Origin: an uncultured Prochlorococcus sp.
Lineage (GTDB): Bacteria; Cyanobacteriota; Cyanobacteriia; PCC-6307; Cyanobiaceae
Reading direction: 5' to 3'
Length of the DNA stretch: 34,067 nucleotides
Assembly (NCBI GenBank): GCA_902536555.1
Contig: CACAXR010000009.1
Location: 1 to 34,067, forward strand
Below, one piece after another: positions 14,169-21,659 of this stretch (positions within the stretch are counted from its first letter, which is position 1; the number at the start of each line of letters is the position of its first letter). A program made the position numbers and the translations under genes. The notes beneath the pieces were generated by a model. That model worked only from the letters and a program-made list of their open reading frames with translations. It was not told the DNA's origin and made no database searches.

Positions 14169-14174
14169 TATAAT
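14169..14174 (+). promoter_or_regulatory. Consensus -10 TATAAT with long structured leader
   Basis: A perfect TATAAT, with TTGAGT 19 bases upstream as a possible -35, predicts a start near 14181, about 140 bases ahead of the 66-residue gene. The leader contains a distant inverted repeat (GTCAG 14194-14198 / CTGAC 14234-14238) and an inner TTAG/CTAA pair. It may be a regulated 5' UTR or a separate small RNA. Confidence 0.45.
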
Positions 14175-14321
14175 ATTGGTTCAGAAAAACTTCGTCAGAC
14201 TAGTTTAGGACCTTTCACTCTAACCAGATACGACTGACACCCCCTCGGTTCAAATAAAAAGAATCTAATAATATAAACGCCCTTTTGAAATGTTCTTGTT
14301 AGACTAAATTGTATTTAAATT

Positions 14322-14522
14322 ATGAGTAAAGGATTTGCCACAGATAATTTAATATCCAAAAAATTGAAAAAAAAGGTTATTTCAAATGAACCGCAAGGAA
14401 GATTAATATCTTGGTCTCCTTGGCCACCTGCTAATTTTCAAACACGATATCCTGCTTTCCCTTTTGTTCTTACAATATTGATTTTAGTAATTGGGCAATG
14501 GTACCTTTCTCTACTAAAGTGA
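14322..14522 (+). CDS. 66-residue single-helix membrane protein
   Basis: The protein has a basic soluble N-terminus (ISKKLKKKVIS), a Trp/Pro-rich segment (LISWSPWPPANFQTRYPAF) and one C-terminal helix (FVLTILILVIGQWYLSLL). The topology suggests a small thylakoid-associated protein; no named subunit is recognised. A consensus TATAAT promoter lies about 150 bases upstream. The next gene begins 52 bases downstream on the same strand. Confidence 0.6.
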   Translation: MSKGFATDNLISKKLKKKVISNEPQGRLISWSPWPPANFQTRYPAFPFVLTILILVIGQWYLSLLK

Positions 14523-14574
14523 CCCGAAACTTTTTTGTATTTAAATTAGGATGAATTAAGTTTGAGAATTTATT

Positions 14575-15159
14575 TTGTTTTTTTCAATTTTATTATTTGC
14601 TCACCTTCAAGCGGCATTCATCCCGATATTATTAGGTATTAGATCTATCAATAAATTCAAAAATATTAGCAAGAACAAATTGATACCTTTCGGTTTTATT
14701 TTTTTAGGATTGGCATCGATCTCTGAAATGATAGACCATACCCAAACATCTTGGATTTATGTAGATCACTCCTCTTTATTTAATTGGTTATTTTATTCTT
14801 TTCTATCTTTAGGTCTAACATGTTTATCAATATCAGTCATAAAAAATAAATTTATTCAAAAAACTAATTTATGCATTTCTTTATTTTCAATAATCTCATA
14901 TTTTTTATTTGATAAAACTATTGCTCTACTTTTTCAAGTAATAATAAGTATCCTTCTAATTATTAATTGGCAAAGATTTTTTAAAGATTGGCTTTTTATT
15001 CTTTACCCAATATTTGGAATTATTTTTACGACTTTCTTTGGCACAAAGCTCTCAATTAGTGGCGATCAATTTTGGCATGTTTTAATAGGCCCATCTGGAA
15101 CAATAAGCGTTCTTACTTTTTATTTAGTATTAAAGAGATCGAACAAAAAATTTACTTAA
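14575..15159 (+). CDS. Polytopic membrane protein, function unknown
   Basis: The 194-residue protein has six or seven hydrophobic helices and few charged loops. A conserved-looking loop SEMIDHTQTSWIYVDHSS (about residues 56-73), with two His and acidic residues, faces one side and could bind a cofactor or metal (inference). The frame closes at a TGA (14563-14565), so the TTG at 14575 is the earliest standard start and places helix 1 at the N-terminus. It lies 7 bases from the following secreted-protein gene, suggesting co-transcription. Confidence 0.6.
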   Translation: MFFSILLFAHLQAAFIPILLGIRSINKFKNISKNKLIPFGFIFLGLASISEMIDHTQTSWIYVDHSSLFNWLFYSFLSLGLTCLSISVIKNKFIQKTNLCISLFSIISYFLFDKTIALLFQVIISILLIINWQRFFKDWLFILYPIFGIIFTTFFGTKLSISGDQFWHVLIGPSGTISVLTFYLVLKRSNKKFT

Positions 15160-15166
15160 GGTTGTT

Positions 15167-15496
15167 ATGAAAATATTTATATTTGTAAGTTTGATAGTGT
15201 GCTTAGTCACAATAATCTCCCCAGTTGAAATCTTTGCTGATAACGCACTTGATGTTTACATGAATGATTTTTATTCTAAATCGAATGAAGCTAGCCAGAT
15301 TCTTAAAGAAATCGAAAATAGTCTAAAAGAGGGATCAAGAAAAAAAGTATGTTCTAGGCAAAGAGAGGCAGCAAGATTAGGACTATTAGCTAATAAATCG
15401 TTAATTAAAGCCTTTGAAATAGAGGGGGCTAATCCGCCAATGAAAGCATTAAAGGCCAGTCAACAAAGATGGGAATCTATTCTGAATGAGTGCTGA
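15167..15496 (+). CDS. Small exported protein, function unknown
   Basis: This 109-residue protein has a clear signal peptide (MKIFIFVSLIVCLVTIISPVEIFA, probable cleavage after Ala24-Asp25). The mature part is helical and charged, with Cys pairs near residue 62 (KVCSRQREAARLGLLA) and at the extreme C-terminus that could form a disulfide. It is therefore probably periplasmic or lumenal. It starts 7 bases after the membrane-protein gene and is convergent with tic20 (27-base gap). Confidence 0.6.
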   Translation: MKIFIFVSLIVCLVTIISPVEIFADNALDVYMNDFYSKSNEASQILKEIENSLKEGSRKKVCSRQREAARLGLLANKSLIKAFEIEGANPPMKALKASQQRWESILNEC

Positions 15497-15523
15497 AGAA
15501 AGTAAGAAAATCTATAAATTTTT

Positions 15524-15958
15524 TTAAATTTGCATTCTTACAGATTTACTAATTAAGGGAATTTCAGGTTCAACTCCATAAATACATTGAGAAATAGAAT
15601 AAATAAAAATACATAGAGTAAATATAAAAATTATTGAGCCTAATTCAGCTATAGGAAATATTCTCAAGAGATATGAAATTATTATCAAAGCAATATCAAT
15701 AAGTAGTGCTTGGCATGCGTTATATCTAACGAAATAAGGAACATTTGGATTTCTTGCTAATCCAGCAAACAAAATTATAAATAATAAAAAACTACCAAAA
15801 GGCAAAGATTTTTCAATTATTGCTATCGGGAAAGTAAGTAATAATAGTATTTTTAAAAATGAATACTTATAGAACAAATAATATCCAAAAGGTATTGATG
15901 CCTTTAATGGCAAAGTATACAAAAATACTGATGAGATTCTCTGGAATATCTGATTCAA
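15524..15958 (-). CDS. Tic20-family membrane protein
   Basis: This 144-residue protein has four transmembrane helices and the Tic20/Ycf60 signature ARNPNVPYFVRYNACQALLIDI (about 67-88). In chloroplasts Tic20 is a core of the inner-envelope protein-import channel; the role of the cyanobacterial ancestor is unsettled. It is divergent from gloA across a 132-base AT-rich gap in which I see no distinct element. Confidence 0.8.
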   Translation of the reverse strand: MNQIFQRISSVFLYTLPLKASIPFGYYLFYKYSFLKILLLLTFPIAIIEKSLPFGSFLLFIILFAGLARNPNVPYFVRYNACQALLIDIALIIISYLLRIFPIAELGSIIFIFTLCIFIYSISQCIYGVEPEIPLISKSVRMQI

Positions 15959-16090
15959 TATATTATTGAAAATTAGTATTCATATTTTAACCTAATTTTT
16001 TAACTTGATAAAAAGACTTACTTTCGAAAAAATCAACTTTGGCAGATGGTTATTAAATATTAGATAATTGATTCAGCTTCATAATTCAAA

Positions 16091-16480
16091 ATGCGTATCC
16101 TACATACAATGTTAAGGGTTGGAGATTTAGATAAATCCATTGATTTCTACGTCAATAGATTAGGAATGAATTTATTGCGAAAAAAGGATTACCCTCATGG
16201 AAAATTCACTTTGGCATTTGTTGGTTATGGCTCAGAAAAAGAAAATACAGTAATTGAATTAACTTATAACTGGGACAAAAAGTCTGAAGACTATGAGCTT
16301 GGAGATAAATATGGTCATATAGCTATTGGAGTAAAAGATATTCATCTAATTTGCCAAGGATTAGAAAATAATGGTTGTAAAATAACAACCAAACCTAAAA
16401 CAATGAAAAACAGTACTACTGTCTTAGCTTTTGTTGAGGATCCTGATGGTTATAAAATTGAACTTATTGAAAGAGATTAA
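16091..16480 (+). CDS. gloA: Lactoylglutathione lyase (glyoxalase I)
   Basis: This 129-residue VOC-fold enzyme isomerises the hemithioacetal of methylglyoxal and glutathione to S-lactoylglutathione, detoxifying a by-product of triose phosphates. The two beta-alpha-beta-beta-beta modules supply the metal ligands His5, Glu56 (TVIELTYN), His76 (YGHIAIGV) and Glu124 (YKIELIE), all present. The length and absence of extra loops fit the short, Ni/Co-dependent bacterial class (inference from the family). Confidence 0.93.
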   Translation: MRILHTMLRVGDLDKSIDFYVNRLGMNLLRKKDYPHGKFTLAFVGYGSEKENTVIELTYNWDKKSEDYELGDKYGHIAIGVKDIHLICQGLENNGCKITTKPKTMKNSTTVLAFVEDPDGYKIELIERD

Positions 16481-16623
16481 AAGCTCAGAAGTTTTTAATA
16501 AAATAAACAAATAATTAAAATTTAAAAAGATTGAATTAATAATTTTATCGCTTTCAAATAGCGAAAAAATACCTCTAAGATCACATTGAATAGTTTCTGC
16601 AGTTTCAATTATTGTAAAAGATT

Positions 16624-16641
16624 ATTCCTAAAATAAGGAAT
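16624..16641. repeat. Small inverted repeat downstream of gloA
   Basis: ATTCCT and AGGAAT pair across a 6-base loop. There is no T-run, so it is a poor terminator. The gap 16481-16746 otherwise holds only the AATCTAT array described separately. Confidence 0.25.
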
Positions 16642-16669
16642 TATTAAAAATAAAATTAAAACTATACAC

Positions 16670-16716
16670 AATCTATATTAAATCTATTAAGAATACATAG
16701 ACAATCTATATAGATT
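16670..16716. promoter_or_regulatory. Phased AATCTAT operator-like array
   Basis: AATCTAT occurs at 16670, 16681 and 16703, i.e. 11 and 22 bases apart, all on one face of the helix. The last copy is half of a perfect 14-base palindrome AATCTATATAGATT (16703-16716). ACAATCTATAT is a longer direct repeat (16668 and 16701). The array ends 30 bases before the ATG of a ribbon-helix-helix-like protein, a typical place for autoregulation. Confidence 0.5.
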
Positions 16717-16746
16717 TATATATCATAGAATTATCGCATAAAGCTT

Positions 16747-17244
16747 ATGCCTAGTAATTGGTCAAAAATAAGAGATGAATGGCTTGATAGAACCGCGGTT
16801 GCGAAAGATGATGCTAAATGGGCATTAGAAGCTTTAATTAATTCTGAAGAAGAGTTATTTGAAATAGAAAAAAAAATAAAGAATAAAGAGGACGCTATAA
16901 GCCAAGTAAAATATTTGAAAAAAAAGGTTAAAGAAACTATTTCCTCTAAAGAAATTAGTCTCGATGATATTGCATTAAATACTTCAAATTCAAACAAAGT
17001 ACAGATCTCAGTACCATCAAATCTTACTTATCTTTTGAAAGTTTGGGCCGCAGCAGAAGGAAGAGATCTATCAAGTGTTGCTTTTCAATGTTTAGAAACT
17101 GGCATAAGGGAAATGAAAAGCAAAGGCTCAATACCTTCAATAGCAGTAAATAGATATGACTCTGCCTGTCAAAAGAGGATTGCCCTAGCAGAAGTAAACA
17201 ATCTATTGGAGAAATACGAATTAGCTCAGGATGAAATCAAATAA
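16747..17244 (+). CDS. Coiled-coil protein with ribbon-helix-helix-like segment
   Basis: In this 165-residue protein, residues about 20-65 are a charged helix or coiled coil. Residues about 83-125 (KVQISVPSNLTYLLKVWAAAEGRDLSSVAFQCLETGIREM) follow the pattern of CopG/Arc ribbon-helix-helix DNA-binding domains: a short alternating strand, helix, loop with Gly-Arg-x-x-Ser, second helix. A helical tail follows. DNA binding is inferred from pattern only. An operator-like array lies immediately upstream. The next gene starts 2 bases after its stop, so they form a two-gene unit. Confidence 0.55.
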   Translation: MPSNWSKIRDEWLDRTAVAKDDAKWALEALINSEEELFEIEKKIKNKEDAISQVKYLKKKVKETISSKEISLDDIALNTSNSNKVQISVPSNLTYLLKVWAAAEGRDLSSVAFQCLETGIREMKSKGSIPSIAVNRYDSACQKRIALAEVNNLLEKYELAQDEIK

Positions 17245-17246
17245 TT

Positions 17247-17639
17247 ATGCATAACAGAAAAATCATTAAAGGACACAAAAAATTAATATCATCAAGATTT
17301 AATGTAGATACTTCTGTAGATAAATTCAAAGATGGATTAATTTATACTCTTTATTCTGATGAATTTAATGCACTTAAAGTTGGTTTTGCTGAAAATGATA
17401 AGGTTCTAGAAAAAAAATTATCAAGTGAAGCATTGATATTATTGGATATGAAAAAAGGCAAAAAGAAAGATCTATGTTTATTAATAACCACTCTAAAAGA
17501 ACTTGGCATCAAATATTCAGACAATTTTTATTTCAAATACTCAGGTTCTTTAATGAAACATTTATCTACTTTAGGTTGGCCTGTTGGAAGTTCACTTTAT
17601 AAACAAAGAAAGATTAAAAAAGAACTTGTATGTGCATAA
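17247..17639 (+). CDS. GIY-YIG/T5orf172-like small protein
   Basis: This is a basic 130-residue protein. Residues 30-58 (DGLIYTLYSDEFNALKVGFAEND) resemble the opening of GIY-YIG or T5orf172 domains (hydrophobic-Tyr-x-Leu ... Lys-Val-Gly). The catalytic Arg and Glu of active nucleases are not obvious: Lys-Lys-Leu replaces the usual Arg-Leu. The second half (KKKDLCLLITTLKELGIKYS, KHLSTLGWPVGSSLYKQRK) is distinctive. It may be a catalytically dead nucleic-acid-binding version. It is coupled to the ribbon-helix-helix-like gene (2-base gap) and is convergent with the pentapeptide gene. Confidence 0.5.
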   Translation: MHNRKIIKGHKKLISSRFNVDTSVDKFKDGLIYTLYSDEFNALKVGFAENDKVLEKKLSSEALILLDMKKGKKKDLCLLITTLKELGIKYSDNFYFKYSGSLMKHLSTLGWPVGSSLYKQRKIKKELVCA

Positions 17640-17641
17640 AT

Positions 17642-18115
17642 TTAAATGTAATCGCATTCTAAAGTTTCTCTGGTTTCTCTATTTGTAATTGGATTAGTTC
17701 CAGTAGCACTTTCACAAAATTTCCTAACAATATCTTTTGGCAAAAAAACATTTGTGAAGTCTGCCCCTTTTATTTTTACATTTTCAAACTGGGTACTATA
17801 AGCAAAAGAATCCTCCAAGTTAGTATTTGATAAATCTGTTCCATCTAAAACAGCTGAGTCTAAAGTTACTTCTCTTAAGTTGGAGTTACTTAAATTGGTA
17901 TCTTTCAATTTTGCTCCATAAAGAGTTGCATTTTGGAGCTCACAACCTGACAAATTTGCGTCTTGTAAATCAGTCAAATAGAAAGTTGCTCCTTTTAAAT
18001 CAGATCCAGAAAAATCAGCCCCTACCAAAGATTGTTTACCATAATCCAACGCAGCGAAGCTTATAGAAGGGAGTGTTAAAACAACTATTAAAAAAGTTAA
18101 AATTATAAATCTCAT
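17642..18115 (-). CDS. Exported pentapeptide-repeat protein
   Basis: This 157-residue protein has an N-terminal signal peptide (MRFIILTFLIVVLTLPSISFA), then about 16 consecutive pentapeptide repeats of the A(D/N)Lxx type (residues about 32-125: ADFSG, SDLKG, ANLSG and so on), which build a right-handed beta-helix. A C-terminal capping region with two Cys (FCESATG ... ETLECDYI) could be disulfide-linked. It is probably in the thylakoid lumen or periplasm, where several cyanobacterial proteins of this type occur; the function is unknown. It is divergent from the GMC gene. Confidence 0.8.
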   Translation of the reverse strand: MRFIILTFLIVVLTLPSISFAALDYGKQSLVGADFSGSDLKGATFYLTDLQDANLSGCELQNATLYGAKLKDTNLSNSNLREVTLDSAVLDGTDLSNTNLEDSFAYSTQFENVKIKGADFTNVFLPKDIVRKFCESATGTNPITNRETRETLECDYI

Positions 18116-18222
18116 TTGTTTAAGTATTATTTCAATAGATTCTAACTTCTTAAGCTGAAATCTAAAAATTAATTATTTACTGAATGCTATATTTATTTAA
18201 ATAGCAAATCACGAAATAGATT

Positions 18223-19863
18223 TTGGATTTAAGTCCTTATGATGCAATTGTTGTTGGTTCTGGAGCTACAGGAGGAATAGCCGCACTTACATTGGCAGAA
18301 CAAGGGATCAAAGTTTTAGTAATTGAAGCAGGGCCGCAAATTAAAAGGCATGAAGCTAGTAATTATGAGCCAAAAAGTACATTAAAAAGATTATCAGGAG
18401 TTTTAACAAAAAAACATGCCAATCAATGCCAACATCCTGGTTATTGGAAAAATAATCCTGACTTATATTCAAATGAATTGAAGCATCCTTATGAATTCCC
18501 AAAAAAAAAGCCATTTCTTTGGACCCAAGGTAAACAATATGGGGGGAGAACATTAACTTGGGGAGGTATAACATTAAGACTCTCCTCAGAAGACTTTCAT
18601 CCGGCAAAAAAAGACGGATTCGGACCAAACTGGCCTATTTCATACGATGAACTATCCCCTCACTATGATTTCATTGAAAATTTCTGCGGCATCTATGGAC
18701 GAAAAGATGACATTAAGGAAGTCCCCAACGGTAAATATATTGGTGAAATACCTCTTACAGAAACCGAAAATGTTTTTGGCAGCAAAGTAAAATCAAAATT
18801 AAACTATCCATTTATCCAATCAAGAGGATTTGACCATAATTCATCAGTAAAAGAAAAAAATTGGCCCAAGTCCTCTAGCGTAGGAAGCTCTTTAAAAAAA
18901 GCTTTAGATACTGGAAATGTACAAATAATCTCTAATTACCTAGTGGAGTCTTTTGAGATTAACAAGATAACAGAGCTTGCATCAAAACTAACGATTGTAA
19001 ACCTAGAAAATGGACACAAAGAAGTATTGGATTGTAATTTAATTCTTCTTTGCGCATCAACAATTTCAACACTGAGAATACTACTGAACTCAGAATACAA
19101 ATCAAATTCCTCAGGGTTTAAAGATAATTCTGGGAAATTAGGTAAATACTTAATGGATCACATATCTATCTGTAGATTTTTTTCAGTCCCAAAAGCAAAA
19201 AACTCAGATAAATCAATAGATAATCCTCCCGATCTTTCTGGAGCAGGCAGCTTCTTTATTCCTTTTGGTTCAAATTTACCAAAAATTGACGACATAAATT
19301 TCCATAGAGGTTATGGAATCTGGGGGGCAATTGATCGATTAGGGATACCTAAATTTTTGCAAAAAGACACAAACACATCCATTGGCTTTCTTATCGCCCA
19401 CGGAGAAGTCCTTCCTAGAGAGAAAAACTCTGTTTCTCTCTCAAGGAAAACAGATGAGTGGGGTATCCCAATTCCCTACATTGAATTCGAATGGAGCGAA
19501 AATGAGTTAAAGATGGCTAAACATATGGAACACACAATTCGAAAATCAATAACCGCTGCAAATGGAGAAATAAAAAATATTAATGAACTAATCAATATCC
19601 CATTAGGGAGTTTATTTACAAAAAATTTGATCGCATTCTCAGATAGTCCTCCTCCTCCCGGATATTACATTCATGAAGTAGGGGGTGCGCCAATGGGGAT
19701 TAATGAAGAAAGTAGCGTAGTTGATAAATTTAATAGATTATGGAGATGCAAGAATGTACTCGTACTAGATGGAGCATGTTGGCCCACATCATCTTGGCAA
19801 AGCCCAACACTTACAATGATGGCCTTAAGTAGAAGAGCCTGTTTAAATATTAAAAAGACTTAG
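18223..19863 (+). CDS. GMC-family FAD oxidoreductase
   Basis: This 546-residue flavoprotein has the dinucleotide-binding motif VVGSGATGG at 11-18 with the following LVIEAGP, the GGRTLTWGG segment near 107-115 and a C-terminal GMC domain with HEVGGAPMG and VLVLDGACWPTSSWQSPTLT. The usual catalytic His is present in HEVGG; the second position is Gln-Ser instead of the commoner Asn-Pro, which is atypical. Substrates of the family are alcohols, sugars or sugar acids; none can be assigned. The start is a TTG, since no ATG lies before the FAD motif. The 3' end overlaps the convergent DUF2811 gene by 14 bases. Confidence 0.85.
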   Translation: MDLSPYDAIVVGSGATGGIAALTLAEQGIKVLVIEAGPQIKRHEASNYEPKSTLKRLSGVLTKKHANQCQHPGYWKNNPDLYSNELKHPYEFPKKKPFLWTQGKQYGGRTLTWGGITLRLSSEDFHPAKKDGFGPNWPISYDELSPHYDFIENFCGIYGRKDDIKEVPNGKYIGEIPLTETENVFGSKVKSKLNYPFIQSRGFDHNSSVKEKNWPKSSSVGSSLKKALDTGNVQIISNYLVESFEINKITELASKLTIVNLENGHKEVLDCNLILLCASTISTLRILLNSEYKSNSSGFKDNSGKLGKYLMDHISICRFFSVPKAKNSDKSIDNPPDLSGAGSFFIPFGSNLPKIDDINFHRGYGIWGAIDRLGIPKFLQKDTNTSIGFLIAHGEVLPREKNSVSLSRKTDEWGIPIPYIEFEWSENELKMAKHMEHTIRKSITAANGEIKNINELINIPLGSLFTKNLIAFSDSPPPPGYYIHEVGGAPMGINEESSVVDKFNRLWRCKNVLVLDGACWPTSSWQSPTLTMMALSRRACLNIKKT

Positions 19864-20107
19864 AAGGCGTAAATAATTGATTTAAATAAATTTCTGAGAC
19901 AGAATTATCTGTACATCCGTTTTGAACGAGAAAAGTAGCTAGTGCTGAATTTATAAGCTTATATTGATCCCAGGTTGGATTACTTAATACGAAATCTTTC
20001 ATAGTGTTATAAAGAGTTTCTGAAAGCTCTGTCTCTAAAGAGACTTTATTTGAGGAGCATTCGACAGGTTTCTTACTAGTTAATTTTGATTGGCTGATTT
20101 GATCCAT
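19850..20107 (-). CDS. DUF2811 family protein
   Basis: This 85-residue protein contains the DUF2811 pattern SLETELSETLYNTMKDFVLSNPTWDQYKLINSALATFLVQNG, a cyanobacteria-restricted family of unknown function. It is soluble and mostly helical. Its stop lies inside the 3' end of the convergent GMC oxidoreductase gene. Its start faces the 380-base gap with DnaA-box-like sequences. Confidence 0.8.
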   Translation of the reverse strand: MDQISQSKLTSKKPVECSSNKVSLETELSETLYNTMKDFVLSNPTWDQYKLINSALATFLVQNGCTDNSVSEIYLNQLFTPSKSF

Positions 20108-20269
20108 AAATTTATATTTTTACATAACCATATTGATATTTTTTTCTAAAAAAATCAAAAAATTTCTGCCAGAAAACTTTTTAAATTATCAAATGAGACT
20201 CATGTTATAAGCTTGTTTTTAAAAAACTTCTTTTTCAAGTAAGGAAATTGTATAGATCTTAAAGAAAAG

Positions 20270-20285
20270 TCAACAATAATGTTGA
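20270..20285. promoter_or_regulatory. Perfect 16-base dyad TCAACA-ATAA-TGTTGA
   Basis: The inverted repeat has 6-bp arms and a 4-base centre and is flanked by further partial symmetry (AGTC on one side, AGTCC on the other as a direct echo). No T-run follows on either strand. It may be an operator; the regulator is unknown. Confidence 0.35.
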
Positions 20286-20326
20286 AGTCCTGTTTTTTTT
20301 GAAAAATACTGGCATTTCTAACCCAA

Positions 20327-20368
20327 TGTGGATTTGGACGTGGAAAACAACCTGTAATTTGTGGAAAA
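20327..20368 (-). promoter_or_regulatory. Cluster of DnaA-box-like sequences
   Basis: Read on the minus strand: TTTTCCACA (20360-20368), identical to the DnaA box consensus reported for cyanobacteria; TTTTCCACG (20339-20347), one mismatch; and AAATCCACA (20327-20335), two mismatches. All share one orientation; starts are 21 and 12 bases apart. An AT-rich block follows at 20390-20420. Confidence 0.5.
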
Positions 20369-20487
20369 TCTAGCTCAAAATACTTTCAAGATTTTATATT
20401 AAGAATACTTATATATACTGAGTCTATTAAGACTAAGTCGAGAAAGAGACAGATGATTCATTGATTTTCAACTGATTTTCTTAAGAT

Positions 20488-21618
20488 TTAGTCTTTATTA
20501 GGCAAGCGAAGCGTGACAGGACCTAAAGGGTGTTTTGAATTTGGATAAATACTATGGTGATGGTGATGGTGATTATGTTCATGTTGATGAGCCTCTTCAT
20601 GTTCATGTTCTAAGTAATCATCTTCTCCTGAGTATGATTTTTTTTGGTTATTAGTCGGGGTTTGATTTTGTATTTCACAAGCACCATTACATTCAGGATC
20701 ACATAAATCACAGCTGATACCTAAGCCCTCTACATGGTCATGATGACTTTCTTGTACCATTCCAACTTCTTTTTCAAAGCCAAATAAATTTGATCTATAT
20801 TTACAAGTTGAGCAATTCATAAAATTATTACCTTCATTATTAAGAATCTCTTCAATCCTTTCTACAAAAGTCTCGACTACATAAGACTGTGACGAAAGAT
20901 ATTTTGCATGTATAAATGAAATATTTGGATTATCAATCGCAACTAAATCACTTTGCCTTTTTATTCTTGTGACAAGAACACCTGAGAAAAGGAAATAAGG
21001 GAAAATAATTATATTTTTATAACCAAGTCTCACAACATTTTTCAAGCCAGGTTCAACAAGAGGGAAAGTTACTCCAGAATAAACTGTTTCCCCCCACCCT
21101 AAACCAATACCCTCAACGATCATTCTCGTAATTTTTGAAACATTGGAATTCGCATCTGGGTCAGAAGAGCCTCTTCCAACAACAACTAATAATGATTCTT
21201 CAGGTTTGAGAGTATTATTTTGTTTAAATACATCTTTTACTCTTTCACAAGCTGCACTAATCATTAAATTATTAATACCTAATTCTCTTCCATAAATTAT
21301 TTCAATTCCTGTTTTACTTGAATAATTCATAAGCAAGCTAGGTATATCATTTTTTACATGGCCAGCAGCGAAAAGCATTGCAGGTATTGCAATAATTTTT
21401 TTTATTGAAAGATCTTTTAACTTGTCTAGAGCATCAACAAGTGAAGGTTTAGCGAATTCCAAGAAACCATATTCAACTAAAAAGTTTGGATATCTTTTTT
21501 GGATGTACTTAGTTAATTCTTGAAATTCAGTAATGGCTAGTTTATTTCTACTCCCATGTCCACAGATAAGTATCGCGACTTGATTATTTAACTTCGAATC
21601 TAAATTATCCAAATTCAA
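20488..21618 (-). CDS. cbiX: Sirohydrochlorin chelatase, CbiX-type, with Cys/His-rich tail
   Basis: The 376-residue protein has two tandem CbiX-like domains. The first carries the metal-handling histidines His21 (GHGSR) and His87 (LFAAGHVKND); the second (about 142-260) has SGVTFPLVEPGL and FPYFLFSGVL. The tail has MNCSTC at 267-272, the MXCXXC motif that holds an Fe-S centre in CbiX-long proteins, four more Cys at 303-314 and a Glu/His-rich run ending in six His (350-355). The family inserts cobalt (B12 route) or iron (siroheme) into sirohydrochlorin. B12 supply would serve the NrdJ enzyme in this window. It is divergent from the FAD oxidoreductase (41 bases). Confidence 0.88.
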   Translation of the reverse strand: MNLDNLDSKLNNQVAILICGHGSRNKLAITEFQELTKYIQKRYPNFLVEYGFLEFAKPSLVDALDKLKDLSIKKIIAIPAMLFAAGHVKNDIPSLLMNYSSKTGIEIIYGRELGINNLMISAACERVKDVFKQNNTLKPEESLLVVVGRGSSDPDANSNVSKITRMIVEGIGLGWGETVYSGVTFPLVEPGLKNVVRLGYKNIIIFPYFLFSGVLVTRIKRQSDLVAIDNPNISFIHAKYLSSQSYVVETFVERIEEILNNEGNNFMNCSTCKYRSNLFGFEKEVGMVQESHHDHVEGLGISCDLCDPECNGACEIQNQTPTNNQKKSYSGEDDYLEHEHEEAHQHEHNHHHHHHSIYPNSKHPLGPVTLRLPNKD

Positions 21619-21659
21619 GTTATTACTTATACCATAATAGTAAAGAACAAGATCATGTA

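Larger units (their letters stand above)
20108..20487. other. 380-base non-coding gap with DnaA-box-like cluster
   Basis: No credible ORF is present on either strand, although gaps elsewhere are usually under 100 bases. It contains a perfect inverted repeat TCAACA-ATAA-TGTTGA (20270-20285), a cluster of three DnaA-box-like sites (20327-20368) and an AT-rich stretch after it. The length and content suggest a regulatory or replication-related function. Confidence 0.5.

Noticed and set aside
14238-14260. T-arm-like string (ACCCCCTCGGTTCAAAT), possible tRNA fragment or attachment site
   Set aside because: Only a short partial resemblance to a tRNA 3' end; no acceptor or anticodon arm, and it is not an exact repeat of the tRNA-Ser end.
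16731-16997. 88-codon minus-strand ORF
   Set aside because: It is antisense to the 5' part of the ribbon-helix-helix-like gene; its Ser/Phe-rich product mirrors the Lys/Glu codons opposite.
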